Positions 58,501 through 64,000 of a stretch of 64,000 nt of DNA are shown one piece after another (the first letter of the stretch is position 1; each line of letters opens with the position of its first letter). A model generated the notes under the pieces. The model made no database searches. It saw nothing but the letters and a program-made list of their open reading frames with translations, and was not told where the DNA came from. The stretch lies in NCBI RefSeq assembly GCF_017309385.1, contig NZ_JAFJMJ010000001.1, forward strand, positions 4,712,001-4,776,000. The letters run 5' to 3'. A program made the position numbers and the translations under genes. This stretch comes from Amycolatopsis sp. 195334CR (GTDB taxonomy: Bacteria; Actinomycetota; Actinomycetes; Mycobacteriales; Pseudonocardiaceae).

Positions 58501-58680
58501 CCGCGCGCCGCTGCGTCCGCCTTCGAGGAGGCACGCGCGTTGTTCGACCAGGCCGGGGACCCCGCCAAGGCCGCCGAAGTGGGGCAACTGGCCGAGCGGG
58601 CCGGTGAGTGGGCAGACTTGGCCGCAGGCGGGCCGGCGGTGGCGCCGGCGCCACGAACAGGTGAGGGAAGGTCCAGATGA
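55567..58680 (+). CDS. AfsR/SARP family regulator with NB-ARC and TPR domains
   Basis: 1037 residues from ATG 55567 with GGAGAGGAA upstream. The N-terminal OmpR-like HTH (about 1-95: FSLLGAIEAREHGRPVALGHARQRQVLAVLL, then VQATLYSYVSRLRRAL) and the bacterial transcriptional activation domain (about 95-245) form a SARP module. The NB-ARC ATPase follows, with P-loop VIAGMGGVGKTALALH near 301-316 and Walker B VLVLLDNAAS near 382-391. The C-terminal third is TPR repeats. AfsR-type proteins are global or pathway activators of secondary metabolism. The next gene overlaps in ATGA, so a metabolic enzyme is coupled to the regulator. Confidence 0.92.
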   Translation: MAAEFSLLGAIEAREHGRPVALGHARQRQVLAVLLVDADRLAPVGRLVDRVWGERAPQGVQATLYSYVSRLRRALSLLSQAVTIQRGPGGYLLAVDPGAVDLHRFRSLTARARAADDGQATALFEQALDLWRGEPFATVDSPWFNGLREALHRERFAAELELNDLRLRGGRTAEVVTACGAALAAQPFNERVAGQLMLALYRSGRTADALACYESARRRLAEELGVDPGEALNRLHTGILGADPALATPAPPEDGEPEPAVRVRAWSPPALLPSGVPDFTGRPGESAALREQLTGRAGVTVIAGMGGVGKTALALHAARQAAEAYPDGQLWANLRGAEASPLKPGDVLARFLRAFGLADRAIPAEPAERAELYRTLLAGRKVLVLLDNAASEEQVRPLLPATPGSAVVITSRARLTALEGARRIDLDVFTAEESVGLLARVAGEHRVRSQAEDAAEIVSLCGALPLGVRIAGARLAARPAWRLAHLAAQLRDARLDRLATGDLAVRASLTLSYQGLDERSRRLFRLLGLFEVPDFPAWLAATVLDCPVGEATEHAEALVDAHLLSVSGTDPAGQYRYRFHDLVRLFAAERAEAEEPEDERRRVVSRGLGGWLALAERMAAKIPGPCYASISGDAVRPRAERLLRGFRDEWADSWFDAERAALLSAVRQACRLRDAELAFDLAGCLEKYFDLRGMYADWAKLDTEVMTVCRDTGHRLGEAVMLRGLLDVTTWITDGQDGNAMARLHAEALRLLEVFTGLGHQRGMSDAAVMCAWSFTATGAYTEAVAMAERALGLAEISGHLGGRIRAELALALAHFQNRRVDIAIAHADNALEHARILGNPRCEATALQFAGIGHRELSRFGTSRRMLEESLAISRRYRDNYTEVLTLLALARLHFQCGDPEAVPTAQASLALSREYRMTHHLAEALELLGELELAAGNPAGAVPYLEESVALWRTRGWHSYLATALTGLGKAHADTDPRAAASAFEEARALFDQAGDPAKAAEVGQLAERAGEWADLAAGGPAVAPAPRTGEGRSR

Positions 58681-59462
58681 CCGGCAAGGATGTCGCGGCC
58701 AAGGCCACCGAACTGCTCCGGCTCCACCGCGAGCCGGAGTTGCTGCGGGTGGTCAACGTCTGGGACGTGATCAGCGCGAAGGTGGTCGGTGACACCGCGG
58801 GCACCACCGCGCTCGCGACGGCCAGCCACTCGATCGCCGCTTCGCGCGGTTACGAGGACGGCGAGAAGATCCCGGTCGCGGAGATGATCGAGGAGGTGGG
58901 GCGGATCGTCGCCGCCACCGAGCTGCCGGTGAGCGCGGACCTCGAAGGCGGTTACGGGAACGCGGCCGAGACGGTCCGGCGGGCGATCGGCGTCGGTGTG
59001 GCCGGGGCCAACATCGAGGACCAGCTCAAGCCGCTCACCGAGGCGGCCGCGCAGGTCGAGGCGATCGTGAAGGCCGCGGCCTCGGAGGGCGTGCCCGATT
59101 TTGTGCTCAACGCGCGCACCGACGCGTTCGTGAAGGCGGGCGACCGCGACCCGGCCGAGGTGCTCGCCGACGCGGTCCAGCGCGGCAAGGCCTTCCTCGA
59201 CGCGGGCGCACCCGTGGTTTTTGTGCCCGGTTTGCTTTCCGAGGAGCAGATTTCCACGTTGAGCGAGGCATTCGGCCCGCAGCGGCTGACCGTCATCGGG
59301 CTGCCGGGTTTGCCGTCGCAGGAACGGCTCGTCGAACTCGGTGTCGCGCGCATTTCCTACGGCCCGCTTACGCAGCGGGTCGCGCTGACCGCGCTGGCGG
59401 AACTCGCCGAATCCGTGCGTGACGGCGGTGGAATTCCGGAAGGAACTCGTCCACTGAACTGA
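58677..59462 (+). CDS. Isocitrate lyase/PEP mutase family protein
   Basis: 261 residues from ATG 58677. TIM-barrel features: LRVVNVWDVISAKVV near 24-38, TASHSIAASRGYEDG near 48-62, SADLEGGYGN near 85-94 (metal-binding Asp/Glu), GANIED near 108-113, and VLNARTDAFVKAGDRD near 139-154. The active-site Cys loop of true isocitrate lyase (KKCGH) is absent, so this is the short group that includes 2-methylisocitrate-lyase-like and oxaloacetate-hydrolase-like enzymes. The reaction cannot be stated. It is translationally coupled to the AfsR-like regulator. Confidence 0.87.
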   Translation: MTGKDVAAKATELLRLHREPELLRVVNVWDVISAKVVGDTAGTTALATASHSIAASRGYEDGEKIPVAEMIEEVGRIVAATELPVSADLEGGYGNAAETVRRAIGVGVAGANIEDQLKPLTEAAAQVEAIVKAAASEGVPDFVLNARTDAFVKAGDRDPAEVLADAVQRGKAFLDAGAPVVFVPGLLSEEQISTLSEAFGPQRLTVIGLPGLPSQERLVELGVARISYGPLTQRVALTALAELAESVRDGGGIPEGTRPLN

Positions 59463-59567
59463 ATTTCCCCGGCGCTGCGCCGATTCGGCGGTCGCGGGGG
59501 GCGGTCCGGCCCGGCCACAGTTGACGGGCCGGGCCCGGCCGGGCCCGCGGAGCGAAGGGGAAATCCG

Positions 59568-59807
59568 ATGAGCAATCTGGTTCTCGCCCAAGCCGCCGTC
59601 GACATCAATCCCGGACTCGCCACCATCGGTTACGGACTGGGGGTGATCGGTCCGGGTATCGGGGTCGGGCTGATCTTCTCCGCGGTGATCAACGGCACCG
59701 CGCGCCAGCCGGAAGCGCAGAGCAAGCTGATGACGCTCGCGTGGACCACCTTCGCCATCATCGAGGTGCTCGCGCTGATCGGCATCGTGCTGTTCTTCAT
59801 GGTCTGA
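59568..59807 (+). CDS. atpE: Orphan F-type ATP synthase subunit c
   Basis: 79 residues from ATG 59568 with GAAGGGG upstream. Two membrane helices: [22 protein letters not shown] (Gly-rich first helix) and [24 protein letters not shown]. The polar loop between them, ARQPEAQ, is the RQP signature of subunit c. The proton-binding carboxylate is Glu in [10 protein letters not shown]. All essentials of a functional c subunit are present, but no other atp gene is within the window. It is probably a second copy outside the main atp operon. Confidence 0.85.
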   Translation: MSNLVLAQAAVDINPGLATIGYGLGVIGPGIGVGLIFSAVINGTARQPEAQSKLMTLAWTTFAIIEVLALIGIVLFFMV

Positions 59808-59865
59808 CGGATACCCGGGGGTGCGGGCCGGTTCGCCCGCGCCCCCGTTCCGCGAGGTCGGTGTC

Positions 59866-60690
59866 CTACCGGGGGTCCGGAACGACCTTGGCGATGGCGA
59901 CGTTGGCCAGTTCGGTCGCGGTGGCCGAGACGTTCGCGCCGTCGGATTTGTTGGAGTACTCGAATTTGTAGACGACATTGCGGTAGCGGGCAGTGACGTC
60001 CGCCGACGTCTTGTTGACCGTGATCAGGGCCTCGTCCGCGCCCCGCACGTTCACCGCGGCACCTTTCTGCGCACTGCGCCGGTAGTGCTCTTTCGCGGCG
60101 TCCACTCCGGACTCGGTCCGGGTGGCGCGGAAGTGGTAACTGGTGACGATCAGGTGCGCCGCCGGCACCTTGTCCTGGGACCAGGTGTCGGTGTTGCTCC
60201 AGTTGCACTGCCCCTGTTCGCGCGCGTCCGAGGAACTGCTGGACCCGGTCGGCTTGAACGTCATCCGGCCGGGGATGTAGGCCTTCACCTCGTGCTCGTC
60301 GAAGACCGCGCAGCCGCCCAGCGATTTCTCCACGTCCTGGGAGGCGTCGATGGGTGGTGGCCCGTCGGGCTCGTCGTTCGCGGTGAAGACCCAGATGCCG
60401 ACGCCCGCCAGTATGAGCACGAAGACGGTGGCGAGCACCCCGATCAGCAACCCCAGCTTCCGCTTCGGCGGCGGATACCCCTGGCCGTAGTGGGGGTGGT
60501 GCTGCTGCGGGTACTGCTGCTGGGATTGGAACTGCTGGTGCTGCGGCTGCTGGCTCTGCGATGGCTGGCCCGGCGGCGACGGCTGCTGCGGCTGCTGCGG
60601 CTGCTGGTGCGGCGGCTGCTGGTTCTGGTGCGGCGAGTACTGCTGGTTCTGCTGGGGCGGGTACTGCCCTGGCATACCGGGCCCGGTCAT
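59866..60690 (-). CDS. Gln/Pro-rich single-pass membrane protein
   Basis: 274 residues from ATG 60690. The N-terminal 75 residues are low complexity, almost only Gln, Pro, His, Ser and Tyr, and lie in the cytoplasm. One membrane helix, KLGLLIGVLATVFVLILAGVGIWVF, is at about 78-102. The extracytoplasmic domain has a Cys pair (GGCAVFD and QGQCNWSN) and a DUF3558-like look, with VTARYRNVVYKFEYSNKSDG near the end. Such proteins are frequent in Pseudonocardiaceae and uncharacterised. It is convergent with the c-subunit gene. Confidence 0.72.
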   Translation of the reverse strand: MTGPGMPGQYPPQQNQQYSPHQNQQPPHQQPQQPQQPSPPGQPSQSQQPQHQQFQSQQQYPQQHHPHYGQGYPPPKRKLGLLIGVLATVFVLILAGVGIWVFTANDEPDGPPPIDASQDVEKSLGGCAVFDEHEVKAYIPGRMTFKPTGSSSSSDAREQGQCNWSNTDTWSQDKVPAAHLIVTSYHFRATRTESGVDAAKEHYRRSAQKGAAVNVRGADEALITVNKTSADVTARYRNVVYKFEYSNKSDGANVSATATELANVAIAKVVPDPR

Positions 60691-60758
60691 CCCACTCCCT
60701 CGGTCAAGCTGCCTCGTGCGTCGGGCGCCAGTCTCGCGAGGGGGCTTTCACCGCGCTT

Positions 60759-61187
60759 TCAGCCCGAGGAAACCGCCGCCGCCATCCGGTCGAGATCGGC
60801 GAGGAACTGCGCCCGGCGGCTCGCCGGAACGGCCTCGGTCAGGCGCTGGTCGATCGCGTAGACCGCCGCCCGTGCCTGGTCCAGGCGCTCCTGACCCGCG
60901 TCGGTGAGGCGCGCCGGCAGCGCCCGCCCGTGGTCGCTGGTGGCGGGCCGGGTGATCAGCCCGTCGGCCTGCAACGCGCGCAGCACCACGTTCATCGACT
61001 GCCGGGTGACGAACGTCCCCCTGGCCAGTTCGGCGTTCGACAACCCCGGCTGCTGGTCGAGCAGTTCGAGGCAGGCGTACTGCGGCACGGTCAGCCCGTG
61101 CTCCCGCAGCGCCTTGTCCATGGCGCCGCGCAGGGCGGCGGCGGCCCCCTTGAGGCGGTACCCGAGGCGGGCGGTCACGTCTTGCAT
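60759..61187 (-). CDS. MarR family regulator
   Basis: 142 residues from ATG 61187. Winged helix: LTVPQYACLELLDQQPGLSNAELARGTFVTRQSMNVVLRALQADGLITRPATSDHGRALPARLTDAGQERL at about 40-108. It is divergent from a VOC gene at 61266. Two near-identical 18-bp palindromes lie in the gap, one over its own start codon, so it probably autoregulates and represses the VOC gene. MarR/VOC pairs of this kind usually deal with electrophiles or antibiotics. Confidence 0.91.
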   Translation of the reverse strand: MQDVTARLGYRLKGAAAALRGAMDKALREHGLTVPQYACLELLDQQPGLSNAELARGTFVTRQSMNVVLRALQADGLITRPATSDHGRALPARLTDAGQERLDQARAAVYAIDQRLTEAVPASRRAQFLADLDRMAAAVSSG

Positions 61188-61203
61188 GTCAGGAGTTTGA
61201 CAT
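61186..61203. promoter_or_regulatory. MarR operator over the regulator's own start
   Basis: ATGTCA-GGAGTT-TGACAT: perfect 6-bp arms, 6-bp centre. It overlaps the MarR start codon. On the complementary strand it differs from the second site at one base only. Confidence 0.75.
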
Positions 61204-61231
61204 ACGACCACCGCCGGGTCTACCGTCGCTC

Positions 61232-61249
61232 ATGTCAAAGTCCTGACAT
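61232..61249. promoter_or_regulatory. MarR operator before the VOC gene
   Basis: ATGTCA-AAGTCC-TGACAT: the second copy of the 18-bp site, inverted relative to the first, 46 bp away centre to centre and 17 bp before the VOC ATG. Confidence 0.75.
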
Positions 61250-61265
61250 CAACCAGGAGGTACTC

Positions 61266-61622
61266 ATGGGACCGGACTTCCTCGCCCTGCAGGTGCGCGA
61301 CGTGGCGAAGGCGGCCCTCTTCTTCGAGGAGCAGCTCGGCCTGACCCGCGCGCCCGCCTCCCCGCCGGGCGCGGTGGTGTTCGCCACCGAACCCATCCCG
61401 TTCGCCGTGCGCGAGCCCCTGCCGGGCCTCGACCTCGACGCGATCGAGCAGCCGGGCGCCGGGATCGCGCTGTGGTTCCGCACGGACGACGCGCAGGCGC
61501 TGCACGACCGGCTGGCCGGCGCCGGTGTCCCGGTGCTACGGGCGCCGGAGAACGGCCCGTTCGGCCGGATGTTCACCTTCGCTGCCCCGGAGGGCTACGC
61601 GATCACCGCGCACGACGGCTGA
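61266..61622 (+). CDS. VOC superfamily (glyoxalase/bleomycin-resistance-like) protein
   Basis: 118 residues from ATG 61266 with AGGAGG upstream. VOC modules: FLALQVRDVAKAALFFEEQLGLTRAP and GIALWFRTDDAQALHDRLAGAGVPVLRAPENGPFGRMFTFAAPEGYAITAHD. A conserved Glu of the metal site is not obvious at the C-terminus, so it may sequester a ligand without catalysing a reaction. Tight control by the divergent MarR regulator suggests a detoxification role. The 3' end overlaps the convergent SDR gene by 20 bp. Confidence 0.88.
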   Translation: MGPDFLALQVRDVAKAALFFEEQLGLTRAPASPPGAVVFATEPIPFAVREPLPGLDLDAIEQPGAGIALWFRTDDAQALHDRLAGAGVPVLRAPENGPFGRMFTFAAPEGYAITAHDG

Positions 61623-62262
61623 GTCCACTGTGGAGCACCTCGGCCGTCCACTCCGGACGCGGCTGGGTGTGCAACCGCCAGTAGTGCTCGGCGATGTCGT
61701 CGGGGTCGAAGGCGGTGCCGGGCGCGACGGGGCCGTCCACGGTCACCGAAGCCACGTGGACGCCCTCGGCTCCGTACTGGTGGTCGAGCAGTCCGACCAG
61801 CGTGCGCACCCCGGCCTTGCCCAGGGACAGACTGGTGTAACCGGCTTTCGGCTCGGGCATGCCGCCGGTGATCAGGAACGAGCCCCCGGCCATCGCGGGC
61901 AGGACGTGCGTGGCCGCGGTCAGCGCGCCGAGCACGTTGACCGTGTACGCCGCCAGGTGCTCGCGGACGCTCAGTTCGCCGGGAGCGTCGGGCTGGATGA
62001 GCGCGGCGTTGTAGACCACGACCTCCGGCGGCCCGAGCCGGTCGATCGCGGCGTCGAGCGCGCCGCGCAACGAGGCTTCGTCGGCGGCGTCGGCGGTCAG
62101 CGAGAGCACTTCGGTGCCGTGAACGCCGACCGCGGCGGCGACGGCTTCGAGGGTGGAAGCAGTCCGGGCGAGCAGGGCGATCGGCAGGCCTTCCCTCGCG
62201 AAGCGGGCGGCGACCGCGCGGCCGATGCCCTGGCCCGCTCCGATGACAATGGCTCCCGGCAT
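61603..62262 (-). CDS. Atypical SDR family protein
   Basis: 219 residues from ATG 62262. The cofactor motif is AIVIGAGQGIGRAVAARFA at about 4-22, then LLARTASTLEAVAA (Arg for NADP), and YNAALIQPDAPGEL in place of NNAG. The catalytic motif is abnormal: the Lys of SLSLGKAGV has Leu, not Tyr, four residues before it, so the YxxxK pair is broken. The Ser (LITGGMPEP region) is also not clear. It may be inactive, or belong to a divergent SDR group with a different mechanism. Confidence 0.82.
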   Translation of the reverse strand: MPGAIVIGAGQGIGRAVAARFAREGLPIALLARTASTLEAVAAAVGVHGTEVLSLTADAADEASLRGALDAAIDRLGPPEVVVYNAALIQPDAPGELSVREHLAAYTVNVLGALTAATHVLPAMAGGSFLITGGMPEPKAGYTSLSLGKAGVRTLVGLLDHQYGAEGVHVASVTVDGPVAPGTAFDPDDIAEHYWRLHTQPRPEWTAEVLHSGLSRRAR

Positions 62263-62385
62263 GGCACTCCCTCGAATCGGCGACGGCCGCGAACCTAGAC
62301 CCTGACATCGGTGTGAAGGTCAAGTCACCGGATCGGGGGTTGGTGTTTCATCAGGAATTCATTGCTGTTCGTTAGTTTCTGACGA

Positions 62386-63036
62386 ATGAAGAGGATTTCC
62401 GCATTTCTCGCCGGGGTCATGGCCACCGCGGGCGTGGTGCTCGCCGGGGCGCCCGCGGCGCAGGCCCAGTCGTGCGAGGGCACCTACACGATCGTGGTCG
62501 GCGGGACGGGGGACAACAACTCCGCCGCGCCCTACTGGGGTGGCAACATCAGCCAGCGCGTCGGCTACCCCGCCCAGCCGATCGGCATCAACGCCCGGCA
62601 GGGGGTGAACGAACTGAACCGGCTGATCCGCGACCACCGCAACGCCTGCCAGGACCAGCACGTCAAGGCGATCGGCTTCTCGCTGGGCGCGGCCGTGGTG
62701 CACACCTGGGTCACCGAGAACTGGGAGACCTTCGACAACGTCAACGCGGTGCTGATCGCCGACCCGAAGCGGGCGGGCGACCCGGGCGCGCCCGGTGCCG
62801 CCGCGCACCCGCTCGTCGCGCCGGTGGCCGGGTTCCCGCTGTCGGGGGCCGACGACTTCTTCGGCGACGTCCCGGTGCTCACCCTGTGCACCGACGACAT
62901 CATCTGCGACGCGAACGCCGCCTCCGGCCTGCCGGGTTACCTGTGGGAGGGCAAGCACGGCAACTACAACTTCAACGTCGACACCTACGCCGACGACGCC
63001 AGCGGGCAGTGGTTCAACGGCGTCTTCTACCCGTGA
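62386..63036 (+). CDS. Secreted cutinase/PE-PPE-type serine esterase
   Basis: 216 residues from ATG 62386. A signal peptide, MKRISAFLAGVMATAGVVLAGAPAAQA, ends before QSCEG. The Ser is in AIGFSLGAAVVH (GxSxG) near residues 104-115, the acid Asp in LCTDDIICD near 166-174, and the base His in EGKHGNYNF near 187-195. A Cys pair flanks the acid as in cutinases. The overall pattern (TYTIVVGGTGDNNS at the start) is that of the PE-PPE esterase domain found in mycobacteria and relatives. It should hydrolyse lipids or esters outside the cell. Confidence 0.85.
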   Translation: MKRISAFLAGVMATAGVVLAGAPAAQAQSCEGTYTIVVGGTGDNNSAAPYWGGNISQRVGYPAQPIGINARQGVNELNRLIRDHRNACQDQHVKAIGFSLGAAVVHTWVTENWETFDNVNAVLIADPKRAGDPGAPGAAAHPLVAPVAGFPLSGADDFFGDVPVLTLCTDDIICDANAASGLPGYLWEGKHGNYNFNVDTYADDASGQWFNGVFYP

Positions 63037-63081
63037 TCCGGCGCACGATTCGACGGCGGGAGCCCGGGTACTCATGAGTCC

Positions 63082-64000
63082 ATGAGCACGATGGGCGTCG
63101 AGGAGGAGTTCGTGCTCGTCGACGCCCATCGGGTGCCGGTCCCGATCGCCGACAAGGTGTGCCACACGGCCGGGAGCCCGGCGGTCCGGCGTGAACTGCG
63201 GGACACCCAGATCGAGGTGGCCACCGGCATCTGCCGCACCGCCGCCGAACTCGAGGACCAGCTGACCACCGGCCGCGAGCTGGTCACCCGCGCGGCCGCC
63301 GAGCACGGCGCGATGCCGATGGCGACCGGCACGCCCGCCGAACCCTCACCGCCGCCCGGCCGGGGACGCGGGCGCGGCCGGGCCATCGACGACCGGTTCC
63401 GCGCGGTCGTCACCGACTACGAGGCCTGCGGTTGCCATGTCCACATCGGACTCGAAGACCGCGACACCGCGGTGGCCGTGGTCAACCACGTGGCCCCGTG
63501 GCTGCCGACGCTGCTGGCGCTGTCGGTCAACTCCCCGTTCCACGCCGGGCACGACACGGGGTACGCCAGCTGGCGCATGGTGCAGCAGTCCCGTTTTCCC
63601 GGCTCCGGGATCCCGCCGTGGTTCGCCGACTTCGCGGCCTACGAGCGCGCGGTCGACCGGCTGGTGGACTGCGGCGTGCTGATCGACGCGGACATGAGCT
63701 TCTGGCTGCTGCGGCTGTCCACCAAGTTCCCGACCGTCGAGTTCCGGACCGCCGATACCGCGAGCACGGTCGGCGAGGCGGTATTGCAGGCGTTGCTCTC
63801 CCGCGCACTCGTGCACCGCGCGCTGTCGGACCTGGCTGCCGGACGTGAGGCCGCCCCCTGCGATCCGCAGGTCGCCGCCGCCGCGGTGTGGGCGGCGGCC
63901 CGCCACGGTCTCACCGGCCCCGGCGTGGACGTCCGGCTGGGCACCCCGAAACCCGCCGAGGTGCTGGTCGCCGAACTCCTGGTGCACCTGCGTCCCGCCC
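63082..64000 (+). CDS. Glutamate-cysteine ligase family (GCS2, YbdK-like) protein, 3' end outside the window
   Basis: 306 codons visible from ATG 63082 (ATG 63091 also possible). GCS2 features: GVEEEFVLVD at the start (Mg/ATP Glu residues), LRDTQIEVATGICRTAAEL, YEACGCHVHIGLED near 115-128, VNHVAPWLPTLLALSVNSPFHAGHDTGYASWR near 135-166, and STKFPTVEFRTADT near 214-227. The family forms gamma-glutamylcysteine or similar amine ligations (EgtA, YbdK); the short form here fits a carboxylate-amine ligase of the YbdK group. No neighbours suggest the substrate. Confidence 0.88.
   Translation, partial: MSTMGVEEEFVLVDAHRVPVPIADKVCHTAGSPAVRRELRDTQIEVATGICRTAAELEDQLTTGRELVTRAAAEHGAMPMATGTPAEPSPPPGRGRGRGRAIDDRFRAVVTDYEACGCHVHIGLEDRDTAVAVVNHVAPWLPTLLALSVNSPFHAGHDTGYASWRMVQQSRFPGSGIPPWFADFAAYERAVDRLVDCGVLIDADMSFWLLRLSTKFPTVEFRTADTASTVGEAVLQALLSRALVHRALSDLAAGREAAPCDPQVAAAAVWAAARHGLTGPGVDVRLGTPKPAEVLVAELLVHLRPA

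Noticed and set aside
60480..60680. Dense CTG/CTGCGG-like repeats
   Set aside because: They are the coding DNA of the Gln/Pro-rich N-terminus of the protein at 59866-60690, not a separate repeat element.

Overview
The window is about 71-72% G+C, with dense GC-rich codon use, frequent GTG starts and many ATGA/GTGA gene overlaps. A dgt-dnaG core region, a steroid dehydrogenase under a KstR-type operator, DUF3558 lipoproteins and type VII secretion relics point to an actinobacterium of the Pseudonocardiaceae, most likely Amycolatopsis or a close relative. This assignment comes from gene content and protein style, not from a database match.

Layout. 0-11 kb is core-like: the end of dgt, an intracellular serpin, a MarR/MFS pair with tandem operators, a carboxymuconolactone-decarboxylase-like gene carrying a textbook ECF41 promoter, two tandem orphan solute-binding lipoproteins, an ECF41 (SigJ-type) sigma factor, dnaG, a trans-aconitate methyltransferase and tRNA-Asn. 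11-20 kb is accessory: a GNAT protein, a Tat-type 3-ketosteroid dehydrogenase with a perfect KstR box, a haloalkane-dehalogenase-like protein that lacks its catalytic acid and base, a membrane protein joining a nucleotide-cyclase-like domain to ricin-type lectin repeats, a secreted epoxide-hydrolase-like enzyme and LuxR regulators.

20.1-34.0 kb is the most interesting part: a RiPP island with two lanthipeptide systems of different classes. On the + strand a class II synthetase (LanM) is followed by a 72-residue Cys-less candidate precursor and a large MalT-type regulator. On the - strand a class III synthetase (LanKC) leads four short precursor genes, each with an Ser-x2-Ser-x3-Cys core behind a conserved Asp-Ala-Pro-Ile-Ser junction, then an MFS exporter and a prolyl oligopeptidase that plausibly removes the leaders. 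None of the four class III precursors and neither of the two other small RiPP-region genes (the Cys-less peptide and a 22-residue peptide) is easy to see without reading the short frames.

34-39 kb is a complete D-galactonate (De Ley-Doudoroff) operon, IclR regulator / dgoK-dgoA-dgoD-transporter, with every DgoD active-site residue at the E. coli number. 39-64 kb is mixed accessory and housekeeping DNA: a DinB/VOC operon opposite a WYL regulator, a type B carboxylesterase, an ECF sigma/CU044_5270 pair, secreted proteins, a decayed type VII secretion locus (47.6-49.1 kb), MarR/SDR and WYL/FAD-oxidase divergent pairs, a two-component system, an AfsR-type activator coupled to an isocitrate-lyase-family enzyme, an orphan ATP synthase c subunit, a MarR/VOC pair with two near-identical operators, a cutinase-like esterase and the start of a glutamate-cysteine-ligase-family protein.

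A recurrent theme is a one-component regulator transcribed divergently from its target, with legible palindromic operators between them. Two separate WYL regulators share the same GCGGAC-N7-GTCCGC operator core.
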